This document shows positions 23,301 to 37,305 of a DNA stretch of 64,000 bases, one piece after another. A program made the position numbers and the translations under genes. Under the pieces are notes generated by a model. That model made no database searches. It worked only from the letters and a program-made list of their open reading frames with translations, and was not told the DNA's origin. Every line of letters starts with the position of its first letter. Positions within the stretch are counted from its first letter, which is position 1. Source of the DNA: Watersipora subatra (Eukaryota; Bryozoa; Gymnolaemata; Cheilostomatida; Watersiporidae); assembly GCF_963576615.1 (NCBI RefSeq), contig NC_088711.1, positions 14,307,869 through 14,371,868 of the forward strand, written 5' to 3'.

Positions 23301-26300
23301 GCGATTGATTTTTGCATTGTTCGTCATATGTTCAAGTTGTGTTACAATTTGGGCCTTCAGTCTGTATGAGCCCTATCATTGTCTGGTAAATAGGCTTATT
23401 TAATATCTGATTGGCAGAGCTTTGTACACCACTCATTGTGTGTCCTTTGAAGCTGTTTTTTGTTTCGATCTGCTTTTTGTTTAGAAATGGGTATTGCAGA
23501 GCATAGTCTGCTGAGCTAAACCCTTATTTAAGTAAAATTGCTGATGTACCTTTCAATGCTATTAGACAGTTCTTATCTACTAAATAGACCTGTATCGATG
23601 GTAGTCGAGTGACATGACCTTTTCTTGTTTAATAGGCTTTATCTTAGCAATATCAAACGCAATCCTTTTCATTTCATAAAAACCTCAAAACCATTTATAA
23701 ACAAAAAAGGCTTAGAGAAACGAGATGAATTAGTAAGCGCCTGCCTGCCGACAAAGGAAACTGCTTTGCAAGTAATCAGTCCCTGAGCTGCTAATTTTGG
23801 TGTCAGATTTATTATATGTTTTCTAGACATCCACAAACAGGTAGTTCTCAGTGTTGCTGTCAGACCTTGTATCACAGTTATAAGGCATTCATAGGGCCTC
23901 ATCTTCTAGCAGATGTCTAGCTGAAGCACTAATTAGGAACACCTTACATAGCATGGGCTACTGTTTGTTTTTAAGTAGATCATGTCAAGGACATAGAGCT
24001 GTTCTTATTATCAAGGACGCTGTGGGTTGATTCTTCTTAGCGTGTTTTTTATCACATCACGGTAGCTTTCCTATTTCTTTTAGCTGCTGGAAATGGTCAT
24101 TCAATGCTGATTGCAACTAAAAATGGCCAATGTCATCAACAAAGTTGCCTTTTACACTAAAGAGCAATTGCACTTACCACTTTGTTTTACTAGCTCGGCC
24201 CTAATCAGGGCATATGACTAGGATACTGTTGTCATTGGGAACCTGTAGCCTTGCTGACCTGTAGCCTTGCTGACCTGTAGCGACTGCTGCTCTTTTCATA
24301 CTCATAGACAAGAATTTCACCCCGAGTACTAGAGTTTTCACTTTGCCCGTGGTCTTTTTTTGTCGCGTCTGTATCTGGGCATGGAGTTGCATCTGTATCC
24401 TGGCATGGAATTATTTGTGGTTTTATCAGCCATTGTGGAGTTATGTATCTTTGAAGTTAGCCATATACAAGGCCTATTGTAGAGAAGCTCTGGTTGGGCC
24501 ATAAACTCATTGGGGCACTATTGCTCGATAGGTTCTTATGCTAAACAGTGTTGTCTTACTATTAGCAGTGTAGTCGTCAAACGTTAGCAGCGCTCCTATC
24601 AAACATCTCACTGCTTTTTGCAGACGCTGGAGAAACGCCTGACAGTGATAATGAGATAGCCTTAGGACCAGTTAAACAGATGGATGGCTCTGTTAAGGAA
24701 ATCAAGCACAAGAAGGATCCAGCTCAAGGTGGGTCATCGAGTGATAACTCGTCTTGCTTTCTCTTCTAGTAAGAATGGAATGATTTCACAACTGTGAGCT
24801 ATGTAAACAAAACTTTTTTCCTTTAGGTGCACGACCTTTTTGTTGCCAAACCAGACTTGTTGTGCATCAAGCTTTTTCTTAAAATCTTTATAAAAAATAA
24901 AAATGTCGATACCATTCTTGGAGTTGGTTACACGAGAAATTTGTAACATGCCATCTGTGTATTGCTAGCCAATGTCAACAGAATTCAATATGGAGCAATC
25001 TACACCAATGCAGAGTTATTTTTGGTGTATCCGTTTCCTTTCATACTTGAGCTAACAGCTACAGGTGAAGAGCTATACGATAGGGCTGAACAGGGATAAC
25101 TAAGAAATGTGTGATCGGTATAAAACTATTTGATCGCAACAAATATTGAGGAGGTGTAGCCAGCATAGCCGATGGGTAGTTGAGATGTGCATAGACATAG
25201 CCTATGGCTACACACTGACTTTAAACCTTCGAACTAAAGAGCAAAGGCGTGCTTACACCACTTTCGATTTATTACTTGGCATGAACCACTAGTGCTCGGC
25301 CTGTTCTGTCGAGGTCAGATGGCTGGTTTGTTCCAGAAATGATTTCATTTTACTCGGTATGCTTAGAGATGGTCTAACAAAGGTACGGATTAGTGAAAAG
25401 ATTAACAAACTCTTCTCAGCACACGCGACAGCCAGCAAGAGGCTCCTGTCAGTTTTGTTCTTTGCATGCCATGGCTCCCTTTTCTATTCTAAGGATTGCT
25501 TGGGTAGCAACAGGTTATGAATTTAGATTGTAGGAAAGGGCTCTATTGCACATGAGTGCTAAGGGAGGGCTTGCGCTAACCTAAATGATCTATTATAATT
25601 TTGATGTTTTTCATTTATTACCAATTAACTAACAAAGTAGAGAGCAAAATTTGTCTCAGAAATAGCAGTAGCAGTAGCAGTTGTAGTAACTAGCAATGTT
25701 CTAGAATGTTCTGCGTGGTGCACCTATCACATTATAGATTGGATTATACTTTTCGCTATACCCAGCTTTTTCTAAACATTACAAAGTGGAATACAGGTGT
25801 AACGCGTGTAGCGGAATTCTTTGTCAGCCCGAGGAACAGTTTCTTTGTCATGAGGCTAATTGGTGCTCTTAGCAACTGCCTTTCACAAGCGTTCGCTAGT
25901 TTCAGCTATCTGATATTAACAGTCTACAAGTGCCCTTTTGTAATTTGTTGGCTTTTGTCAGGGAGTTGTTTGTGTCATCTCCTTTTTCTAACAGCTATGT
26001 AAGAGGTGTAAGTATGTTATACTAGGGTGTAAGTATGTTATACAAGGGGTGTAAGTTTGTTATACAAAGGGCGTAAGTATGTTATACAAGGGGTGTAAGT
26101 ATGTTATACAAGAGGTGTAAGTATGTTATACAAGGGGTGTAAGTATGTTATACAAGGGGTGTAAGTATGTTATACTAGGGGTGTAAGTATGTTATACTAG
26201 GGGTGTAAGTATGTTATACTAGGGGTGTAAGTATGTTATACTAGGGGTGTAAGTATGCTATACTAGGGTTGTAAGTATGTTATACTAGGGGTGTAAGTAT

Positions 26301-29300
26301 GTTATACTAGGGGTGTAAGTATGTTATACTAGGGGTGTAAGTATGCTATACTAGGGTTGTAAGTATGTTATACTAGGGGTGTAAGTATGTTATACTAAGG
26401 GTGTAAGTATGTTATACTAGGGGTGTAAGTACGTGTTACAAGGAGTGTAAGTATGTGTTACAAGGGGTGTAAGTATGTTATACTAGGGTTGTAAGTTTGC
26501 TATACTAGGGTTGTAAGTATGTTATACAAGGAGTGTAAGTCTGTTATATTCTCATGATTAGCTTGATCATGACTGAAGGATTAAAGACTGTTTTCCTGCC
26601 ATCTATGCAGCAGTTAAGTCTACTCACTTGAAATAACCATAATATATTTTGCTGACCCTGAGTATAGATCTTAATAGTTTGTGTGACCTTGTGGGTACAC
26701 TGTTACATTGTGAATACACTGTTACCTTGTGGATACACTGTTACCTTGCGGATACAGTACTCTGTGTTACCTTGTGGATACAGTATTCTATGTTACCTTG
26801 TGGATACAGTATTCTGTGTTACCTTGTGGATGCAGTATTCTGTGTCGATTTATTACTGACTACAGACTAGCAGTTGATGACAAACGCCAGGTAGTTAAGT
26901 CAGGCTTTCTAGGGAATTCTCTACGGGGTTGGTCGGAGTTGAGCATCAGTTATATTCATATGTAACGCCTTTTTAAGTGAAGTGTCACAATAGTTTATCC
27001 GAAAAGCTTTCTTCAAATGTAGCCCATTGATATGCAGTCACACTGTGTCTGCTCTCTGCCAACCTTTACTAGAGCATACAAAAGATTATTCAGGTTCAAA
27101 TAGGATGGTGCAGCTTGCTGTACATCAATAGGCCATTAGACACGCGTGGCAACGCAATCGCTTCTATCAGCCAACTATCCTCGCTTCATGAGCAGGAGCG
27201 GCGGTGTCCTTGCAAGTTTAGTCGGCGAAGGATACGGTGGCTGTTTATTTTGTGTGACATCTAAAACTGTTATTGGGGATGGGTGCATCCTAATACTTGA
27301 TTTCTGGCGATGTACAAAATTAGCAAAATCTTGTATAGGCTCCCCACATGAATAACAGGAGTTGTCTGTACAATTATTAGCAATAGAACTATTCACACCG
27401 TAAACGTATAGTTGCGGGTTGTTACATTGTAGACTGAGTTCTATGTGCAATTGAACCATTGCTTTTCCCGTTGTTTGATGAAGCTGTCTGATAAACTGAA
27501 AAGCAGCAGAAAAGTCCACTTTCTCTCTTACATAGGACGCACAGCCTCTGACAAAAAATTCCGATGTTCTTTGTGATGTTCAATTGTGATGTTCTTTGGC
27601 AACATGTTTTATAAGCAGGCTAGTTTTATTTATAAAGATTATGTCATTAAGAGTTGCTCAGTGCCTTTACTTTAAAATAACATTTTTCTGGCTCTTTTCA
27701 AAGACATAAGCTATATAAAGAAGGTGATGCGAAACCAGTACAGAACAATCACCCAGTGCAATATTGACGTCTATTGCAATATTGATGTCTCATAGAACTG
27801 ACAAGAATTATCATTTTGTTTTTGGACGAACTCTCTGCGTGGAAGTTTCTGTATACTAGCAGGCGAATTTTCTTGGAGCCTTTTATTAGACATGTCCTCA
27901 TTGTGGATACATGTGTTTGTTAGTGGACAGGTATGCAATATGGAATTGTGGCCGTGTTAGTGGACAGACCACAGTGTGGATGTCTGGTTGTTGGTGAACA
28001 GTTTCATACTGTGAATTCTAAACTCGTTTGACTATGTTGAAAACACGTGTGTTGAAGCAGTATGTGGAAAATTCCTGACACCATTTTGTTCCTCATGACG
28101 AGTGGTAAAGGATTTCGTCATGGTCTAACACAAAAGAGGCAATTAAACTACGCTATATGAACATGAACTTTTGCCGAGGTTGACAATAGCGTCATATTAT
28201 CCTTACAAACATTCTTTTAACATTTTACAGTTCACTTTATCAAATATCCTTAAAAAGGGTGCCATTCGCACAGGGCAAGCTCGCAAGTTGGCTTGTCACA
28301 TTTTAGTGTTCCTATGAAATGATGGAATTATTTTTAAAGCTTGCATTCTTTCCTATGACCGAATTAGCATAACACTTGTTCTATCTAGTGGTTTCACTAC
28401 GGAGGGCTCTAAATGCAACAACCAGCCGGTTAACCTTGTTAGTACCCAGAGAGTTTTACGGAGTGATGTCATGGCATTTTGCTTGTTTTATGGTTGTGAA
28501 TCATACACTAGTGTTACATGCTAATAACAAGGGGAATAAGGAGGACGAATTTGCATAATACAAGTAGTCGCGCAACTCCCAATTGTTCGTAGCTGACGAG
28601 TTTACGTGCTACGAAGCAATTGTCGCACAACTACGCGTTTTCTATATTAGCCTGTTGCGTTTTTAGCTACATCGGGGTCCCTATATCAATCGTGGCTGAC
28701 ACTATTAATGTACGTCTAAGGTGGAATGTCAAAACGTGTAAGAAATTTTTCTTTCAAATTCGGAGTTAAAATTTTTTTATTTTGGAGATAATATTTTTAA
28801 AACACATGCGTTGAAAACAGAGCTGCGTAGGGATGCTGTAAGGACGTCACCAACGGAGACGATGAAAATCCAACTTCCGAAACTTCCAAACATTTAGGCA
28901 ATGATATTAATGTTTACATCATACGCAGTACTTCGTTGTTGATACGATGTTTTAAAAAATACCTCCTTGAATCGGAGGTTTGAATCACTTCAAAGAATTA
29001 AATATACGATGTCTGAAACCATTTACATTCTATGAAGAGGAAAAATACCACAAAAAGTCGTAGTGTGTAACACTAGTGATTAGTCTGCAACATGAAAACA
29101 TCAAAAACCCGCAAGTTTTGCTAGTCAAGCAAGTTTTGTTACTTGCAAATCCTTCGTTTTTTCGTGACGTCATTTTATCGTTGTCGACCATCTTTATAGA
29201 CAACTTTTATCATTAAAAACACGAAGCTTTTGCAATGAATTTTTGAAACCGATGCTTTTGTTTGCTTTTTTTATTATTGTATCAAAACAACACCAAAAAA

Positions 29301-32300
29301 TACTATTTAATAAAAGAATAACGATCGTTTTTTACAAATATGGCGGTTTTTTTCGTGAACGAGCGCATGTGCAAACGGCTTGATAACGTAAAAAAACGAT
29401 GTATTGTTACCAAGTGTTTCATGCTTGCGAAAGATGGAAATAGCACTTGCCAAAGATGCACAAGAAAATGTAGAGCAAGCAATTCCATTTTAAACATTTT
29501 CCATATTTCGGTCAATCCTATTTCGAAAGCATGCTGCTAATCTATACAGGAGTCATGCCGCTATGACCTCTGGCCTGGATTCCCTTATCTTTTCTAACAA
29601 CAAAGTGCCTGCGTTAATTCACATTATACAAATATCCATTAAAACACTTATCACGTGATAATTTAATGAGTGCACAACTCCAAACTGGCGTCATTTGCCC
29701 AACTGAAACTTAATGAATGACTCACCAGTAATTCTGGTAACTTTTCGGTTTTGTTACAAGAAACACTCCAGACTAGTACTACAGACGCTACCAGCATTCG
29801 TGTTACGAACAACGGTAGATACGAATGGTGTTGTGCATGTTAAAATGTTCATACAGAGATGCCATAGATTTTGTATTGTGCGCCTTTTTTCGAGTAGTGC
29901 ATATTGTTCTATTGTTACTTAGTGTTCTTTAAATGTAGGTACAAACCAATAATTATAGATACTTATACAAGCCTTAAACATACTTATATAATCCTTAAAC
30001 ATATGTTCCGTTCAAAACAACGAACTGAGACAATTTACGAACAAATTCGCTTAACGAATAGTCATTCGGAACGTATCTCGTTCATAATTTGGAGAGCATC
30101 TGCATTAAAGTTTAAGTGTTCCTTATGATTGGTAGAGATATTCCCGCACTGAAGTGTTATACTGGATGCACTTTAGTTTGTTTCCTGTTGTAGTAAAGTG
30201 GCATAACTATTTGTAACAGTTATTTAAAACACGAACTTTCGATCTTGATTTTGAATGAAAATGTATACAGTCGTTGACAGAACTGCCTTGCAATCGTGGG
30301 AGGAATGGTGCGCATCATTTTGCTTTTGTCAGACGGGTGATCTATTAGCGCGCGCCCCATCGTGTGCCAGATGGCTGGCATTCTTCGAAAACAATAAAAA
30401 GATCTTTCAAATGGCACAGCCAATCTGACACGCTCCCGAGTGTTGTGTATCCATCCACTCTCAGGATAATGCCTTGGTACCACTATCAGTTGTTTCCTCA
30501 TCGCTTATAGTACTCTTCTTTCTTGCGATAGTTATCATTTTTTAAACTATTATCTGTTTAGGAAGATGTTTCCTTCTTGTCTTGGATAACACGCTGTGAG
30601 CAGTCATCACCTATGACTAGGCAGATTAGAGAAAGTACCAGTTTTAGATTGTTCAAGTAATGTACAAAAAAATTTGAGTATCTTTGATGTGGCGGTTTGT
30701 GGCTAAATCTGCTGACTTCAGCAAAGGCTGGTTAGTTGGACAGGCTGTCTTCAATAGTCTTGTGAATTCAACTTTTAGGTTTGTTATTCTAAATTTGATC
30801 ATCAGGCGATTCATAGATGTATTTATTAGTTGATTCATAGATGTATTTTATTAATCGATTCATAGGCGTATTTATTAGACTATTCATAGATGTATCTACT
30901 AGTCTTGCACAAGTCTTGGTTACTCCAGCTGTGTTAACAAGGTATCTGTTTAAATTGGTTCATTTCCTTCAATGGTAAACAAGTATACAATTTCCCTGAT
31001 GTATACCCGCTGCCAACAAGTAACACTATCCATTTTAGCATTCACCGAAGTTAGTTCGTTCACACAGAATTGTATGTGAACATTGCGCAGCCCAGCTGAA
31101 GAACTAGGCCTATGTATATCAAGTGACTATAGACCTCTTATTCGGGTAAAAAATGGCCATCATGTTAAAATAGACATCTTTATTGTGATAAGCTGTGCAA
31201 GTTATGCGATGTTTTTTTTAAACTATGAAAGTAAAATCCGGTGTTGGCACTCACTGTCAACTGTCACTGTCAACTGTCACTGTCAACTGTCACTGTCAAC
31301 TAGCACCATTTGCAGCTATTGTTGTCTCTTGATTACGAATGGTGTGTTGCAGTTGTTCAAATCTATCAATAAAGACAGCTAGGCATCGCTAGGCATGCCT
31401 CGAGTCTAGGCATACCTATAAGCAATCACTTGTGGTCGATAGCCTCTGCTGGTATTTGGCTGGGCTCAAGCATTCCAGTGTACTCTTTGTCATGCTCGTT
31501 GTCATCTTTCGCAGGTGCTTCCTTGTTTATAGTTTGATTGTAATCAATGGTTGTCTTTTCTTGCAGCCTCGGCAGCTCAGCTCAATATGAAGGGAGTGTT
31601 TTTGCACGTACTCGGAGATGCTCTTGGCTCTGTTGTTGTCATAATCAGCGCTATCATATACATGGTCGTGCCTACATCTTGTGTGATATCACATGACACA
31701 ACAACTCCTTTTAATATCACAACTGGCAATGGAACAACCGTAATGCCCCCTTGTATCGAGGAGATACCTCAATGGGTCAACTACGTCGATCCATCCCTAA
31801 GGTACAAGCTTTTTATCAATATTTTCGTGTGCTATCAGCTTTCAAAGACTGACAAATTTTGTATGTTCCAGTTTATACTTAGCTGAGTGGTAGGGTTGTC
31901 TTTCTTGACATGTCAGTTGCCCAATAGCGCTATCCAACATTGATGCGTAATAGTTCCTACACTAATATACATCTAAGTCTATATAGTGAAACAAATTTTT
32001 TTCATTGAAAGTAGACTTTCTTTTTTAATAAGAGTTAACTGAGCATTTATTTAGTTGCTGACCTGTGAAGCGACATAGCATGCTTTGCGGCTCCAGCAAC
32101 TAAAAGATTTTTGTTTAGTTATGGGAACCCTGCCCATCTCCTCTCACAACGCGGCGCAGATTGTGTCTGTTTGACTAATTAAACGGATTGTCGGTGACAT
32201 TACTGCAAGTCGGTCTCTCCAAATGATTACAAAGTCATCTATCGATAATTGTTTTAATAAATACTTAGTATTCGCTGCTGTCACTTTTTCAAGACTTGAG

Positions 32301-35300
32301 GGTATTGCAGCATTTAATCTCGGTTACTTTCTGAACACCCAGCTATGACGAGGTCAGCGTGCTTCATCACGGGTGCAAGCTGTAGCATGTTTGTTCAGCC
32401 CTTCTTATCAGTGAGCAAACATATTAGGTAGAAGGTTCGTGTCACTCGCTGTTTGTACACTCATAATAGTCTTTGATAGGTTACTTCAAAACATATACTT
32501 ACTAAGTAAAATGTGTTTGAGAACTCGCTTGAAGGTAGGAATATTATGGATCGCGTGTTTGAGCTCTAGTCTGAGAACGTTATCAGCTGCACTGATTTGT
32601 TGCTGTTAAAAGGTGATGGAACATGGGAGATAATTTATGGCTGCCGTACTCCATAGGTTTACTTGTAACGTCCGCCTTTGTAGTTGTCCTCTCGTGGTCA
32701 AAAAATATTTTCATATATTAACTATGGGCTTCAAATGCCTGGGCAAGTCTATAATAATTACCGATCTATCAGACCACAAAGTTGATTCGTTCAGGTGATC
32801 CAAATGTAGTCCTATCTTCTAACTTTCAATTATCAAATACCTCCCCGTCTCATTTGTCAAACACTAAAAGATTAGGTGGCACTTTATATGGCTCCTAGCT
32901 ACCGCCACCTCCCATTAAATGTTGGCGCAGCTATAAAGTATGACTTGTTCGATCACAGTCGCTATATCAGTGGTTTCGTAATCGGCATTTGAACTTTCTA
33001 GAGAGACAAGTGTGGGATCTCTTGTCAGTATTAGTGTATTGCTAACATTGCAGTAGAGCTGATTTTGTTCCATTTAAAAGCCTGGGCTGATATGTTGATT
33101 ATCTCAGACCAGCTGCAGGGAAGTGCATGGCGCACGACAGTAATTTGCACTTCTTACCAGGTTTTTTGGCAACCTAGTGAACAATTTACTAATCCGATCT
33201 AGGGCTTTTGTGTGATGACTGCGATTAACTGTTCGTTTTTTAGCTTTTAAGAGCTTGTAATCACATTTCCAAATATTTTGCACCTACAACACAGCAGGGT
33301 AAGACACGGTGAAATGTTTTGAATTTTGTTGCAAGTCAACCTTTAAACAGCTGTATACCTATATACCTGTATATATGCAGAGCATGCTCCACAACTAAAT
33401 TGGACTTGCTGCAAGAGCAAATCAGAGCATGCGAAACAACCGGTTTCTCTTTAGTCGCGGCCTTTTGTGTCAGCTTGCTCAATAGTCTTTATTTATTTTG
33501 TTAGATGTTCTCGTTAGTTGAAGGTGTCTAGTTTTTTATCATACCATATTTAGCTTATTTTGGTGGCTGCCTATTCTTTTCATTCATTCTCGACTGGCTT
33601 ATTAAAATCCCGTCAGCTAGTGTCGGTGAGAAATGGCGCGATTGCATTTGTTATTAAAATAAAAGGCTGAGGAATGTGTAAGTGATGCTGGTTTCACAAG
33701 CCTGAAAACAAGTTTTTGTTAGAATTTGGTTTCGAAATCTGTTAGCAAAACAATAGATTTGAACAGGATGAAGATTGGACACTATTAGCCCAAATCGTAA
33801 ACTCTGTCCTTTGTTGGTTGTAGCAGTATTTTTGTGTTTAAACTGTAGTTAGTCATGAGATTGTGAGAGTTTTGCGCTCATGGCACTTTAACATCTCCAA
33901 TACTTCCTTACGGTACGCTGCTTGTTATTTCGCATGGTTTCCTTCAGTTATCAGTATGACTGACATCTCGTTCATCTGTCACCAAGTTTGTAATTATTAG
34001 TTTTCATTCGGCAAGCACAATGATGGTACGACTTGGTTGCCAAAAATGTGTCAAATAATCATGAATTGAATAACTCATGAATTGAAAAAAGTAATTTATG
34101 TTTATTAGTCAGAATATTTATTAGCATAGATGGGCTTGGCAGCTGACAAAATTTCGGGTCAGCATTGTTTATGTGGATAGGATTCTAAGATAATTTTAGT
34201 TTCAAATATACATAGTCTTTTTATGCTAGGAAATGAAATAATATTTAGTTCCTTTTCACTTCTGTGAAGGACATTCCCTCCCCCCCCCTAACTCATCATC
34301 TGCACTTTAGCAGATGATGAGTTTTTTTGTTAATTCCCTTGCTTGTCTCCGTCAGCTGTGCTTTAAATTATAACGATTCTTTGTTTTTTGTTGCAGTTTG
34401 ATTCTAGTGGCCATAATATTGACAACATCAGTTCCTCTTGGTAAGTGCATATTAGCCTTCTTTCTACTTGTCCTAAACCATTAGCAGGCATCTCTGCACT
34501 CTTGCCATGTACTGGCAGTTTGTCTGTATCACTCAGTCTATGGTTATCTACGGCCCATGCTGGTTAGGAATGTGTATGCTTGATACAAAGGCATTAAGTG
34601 TGTGATCTTGATAATACTGCCTGTTAGGTAGATGGAGTTCCCCTCATGCATGTTTTCTAGTTGCCTACAAGTAGGTGTTTATACAGCCAACTTTTCCATT
34701 TAAACATTAACTTTCTTCTTCAGCCGTTACTATCTTTGTTACCTAATAGCTGTTACTATCTTTGTATCATTCATTCCTTTTTATTTATTTAATTTGCTTG
34801 TTTTTAGATTTCAGTTGTGATGTATTCTCATTTCATACCATTTTTTGTCAATACTTTATGGTTAGGTTTTGTGCAAATGAATGCCTCGATTGAATCTGGC
34901 GCAAAGGCTTTCTGCAATAATCATTTGTAAGGGTTTCTATCTTATATAAGTCCATTTAAAATATGCATTATTTTTCGTGTGTCCAGTATTTCTCTGATGT
35001 TTGTATGAATGGAAGGTGCTGTATATGCAAATATTATCTGCTCCAAATGCGTAGCCTCCTGCAATGCCCATCTGTTACAGTGCGCGAATCTGGGCTCATC
35101 CTAATGCAGACTGTACCCACCCACATCGTTGTTTCCACGATGCAAAGTGAAATAGAAAAGGTATCATCTTATTCTGCCTTACTATGCTCTATAAGTTATT
35201 AAATTCTATTAGATATACAACCAGTGATACAATAATGTATGGGACAGCCAATTTGCAGCACCAGTCTGAGTTTATGGGATGTTTTAATGGTAAGCTGGTT

Positions 35301-36520
35301 GCCATGTTTTTTTGAAAACAAACTCCAATTAGGAGCATTAGAAAAATTGATTAGTAGTTTGATCCTTGCAGAATTGTTGTATATAGAAAATCGTACGATG
35401 GCAATACCTAAATATCCCAGTTTTGACATGCCACATATGTAGGAGGTTTACTGGGAGTGGAAGGCATAACAAGATACTTTCATAAAAAATTGAAATAATA
35501 ATAATACAAGCAGGGAATAATTTCAGTGCAGTCATAATTATGAAGCACTGAATACTACAGACGATTCTCACCACCCTCGTGAGAAATAGATGTTCAAAAT
35601 TATGTCATTTCGTATAAAACTTTATAGCCACATCTAAGCTTTGCTCGCCTGTATTAACTGTAAATCATTTTGCATGTGGACTCCTGTTACAGTTGGACGG
35701 TATACTAGCTGTGCATGAATTTCATGTATGGAGTCTCGCTGGAGATAAGATCGTTGCCTCCCTTCATTTGCACTTGCGCAGCCTCGATGACTACGTAAGA
35801 GTATCGAATGAGGTGAAAGAATATTTTCATGATGAGGGCATCCATTCTGTTACTATTCAGCCCGAGTTCCTAGATGTAAGTTCACAGGCTGTGATTTGTG
35901 AGCCCACTTATGGTGTTATTGTTCATTTAGTTTAAGAAGTCATGTGTGGCTGATTGTGCCGATTTCATCTAGCGAGTGTTATAGATAGTATGTATTTTAC
36001 TCGCTCTCTCATTGCAAACATGTTAGTCTATCATTGGAATTGTAACAGTGCAATCCCTTAACTCTCACAGCTACTTTTATAGCCAGCTCTTCATTGAATA
36101 TTTACAGAAGAGTTGATCATTTTGTTGTACATGAGTAGAATAAGAGTTACCATGCTTAGTTGATTCTCCATCCTGCAACAATAACTGATATAATGGGAGT
36201 TGTGCTCTCATTATTTTAATGCTGGGAAGATAACTCTAAAGTGTTGTTACTTGTAGCTTCATGTAAAGAAGGCTGGCAGAGATTGCGTTTTAGAATGTGG
36301 TCCAGAGAAAGACTGTCACCCAGCCACGTGCTGCAGCAATTCCAAAAATGCAGCTAACGGTAGCCCGCGTGCAAATGGTAAGGCCATGGATTCCAACGCC
36401 TTGAAACTTGAGCCTGTAACAGTTGCTCCAACGTATAACGCTCCTAACGAAGAAAGTGGAGCATCAGAGGTCGCCCCTGAGGACACCACAGTGGTTATTA
36501 TTGACCTTAATCATGCATAA
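20361..36520 (+). CDS. SLC30A1: Zinc transporter, SLC30A1 (ZnT1)-like, complete
   Basis: Nine exons: 20361-20537, 21292-21523, 23028-23150, 24624-24728, 31567-31801, 34397-34440, 35081-35160, 35693-35875 and 36257-36520 (TAA). They sum to 1443 nt, 480 residues, with every junction in frame. It is a cation diffusion facilitator that exchanges cytosolic zinc for protons, in ZnT1 at the plasma membrane. The transport-site motif HxxxD appears twice: H43/D47 in TM2 (DSFHMLSD) and H226/D230 in TM5 (HVLGDALGS). Six membrane helices are predicted. Between TM4 and TM5 lies a His-rich loop (DHGHSHGGGGSHSHGGG), coded by its own exon. Two sequons, NITT and NGTT, lie between TM5 and TM6. The C-terminal domain (HEFHVWSLAG, then IHSVTIQPEF) is the usual CDF dimerisation fold, followed by a Cys-rich tail. 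The start is the first ATG in good context (CGCAATGG). ZnT10 is the nearest alternative. Confidence 0.95.
26003..26548 (+). repeat. 22-bp minisatellite carrying 5' splice-site motifs
   Basis: About 25 copies whose core is GGGGTGTAAGTATGTTATAC. GTAAGT is kept in every copy, mostly as GTAAGTATG. It lies in intron 4 of the zinc transporter in the sense direction. Confidence 0.9.
26690..26855 (+). repeat. Tandem repeat around TTACCTTGTGGATACA
   Basis: The unit is about 16 bp at first (TTACCTTGTGGATACACTG) and then extends to about 29 bp by adding GTATTCTGTG. 140 bp after the splice-motif array, same intron. Confidence 0.7.
28562..28640. repeat. Imperfect inverted repeat
   Basis: GTAGTCGCGCAACT...TTCGTAGC and its imperfect complement GCTACGAAGCAATTGTCGC lie back to back around a short centre. 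Intron 4 of the zinc transporter; perhaps the end of an unclassified element. Confidence 0.35.
30808..30903 (+). repeat. 25-bp tandem repeat, four copies
   Basis: Units of GATTCATAGATGTATTTATT plus TAGT. Intron 4 of the zinc transporter. Confidence 0.7.
31252..31300 (+). repeat. 13-bp tandem repeat, nearly four copies
   Basis: CACTGTCAACTGT repeated without change, about 270 bp before exon 5 of the zinc transporter. Confidence 0.8.
34290..34323. repeat. Hairpin, 14-bp perfect arms
   Basis: AACTCATCATCTGC and GCAGATGATGAGTT around a 6-nt loop, just after a run of C and 74 nt before the 44-nt exon 6 of the zinc transporter. Confidence 0.6.
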
Positions 36521-37299
36521 TTGATTAATAGTTAAATGAAAAGATTCTTTTATCTTCCAGTTCTATAGTCTCGTGCTAAGTAGAGTCTCACTCGTCTCCC
36601 ATTCCATATTTCATTGTTTATACCCATTTTTTGTAAGACACAACCATGTGTAAAACGTGCGACATGAGATCGCAACAATTCCATTGACCGGTGTTTTGCG
36701 TAGGTGCTAGCTTGTAGCTAGTGATATTTGCAGTAAACTCTAATCAATATTCATGGACTATTAGAACGTGTTAGCCACATTCATGAGAGACAGCGCTACA
36801 CGCGTCATCGACAGATGGAGCAGCTCTTTCGAGCTTTTCTACCTTTCACCTTGCCAAGCCTCAAATGTTTTCTTCTTGTTAGCATTTGTTTCATTGGTAG
36901 CAATCTCTAAGTTCATTATTGGTTGGCTATAGCTCAAATGATGTACAAATTCATATATATACAAACTGCTGTGATATTAGTCGGTTGTTTGCTTTAAATT
37001 TACTAAAATCTTTCAATTGCTAGGAAAAATGGTTAACTCTATGTAATGCAGCTATAGGTCCAAGAGAGTGCTAGCCTTTGGTTCTGCGGACAATTTCTAT
37101 TAATGTATAGCTTTATCATTTGTATTTAAACCGATATTTCAATCCAATGATACAACAGGCTTCACGTTCATATGCTTTCGACAGTCTTGTTTTCGAGTGC
37201 GCAAACTGAAGTTCATCTCTAATCTATGTACGGGTGTCTACTGCTAGCCTCTTACATGCTACTGTTTTATGTCAGAAAATTTATTTTTGCATTGCTTCA

Positions 37300-37305
37300 A
37301 ATAAA
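37300..37305 (+). other. Candidate polyadenylation signal of zinc transporter
   Basis: AATAAA about 780 nt after the stop codon at 36520; another lies at 37450. Which one is used cannot be told from sequence. Confidence 0.35.

Noticed and set aside
30220..30501. 93-residue minus-strand frame in intron 4 of the zinc transporter
   Set aside because: Higher GC and no stops, but no family resemblance and no splice or start support.
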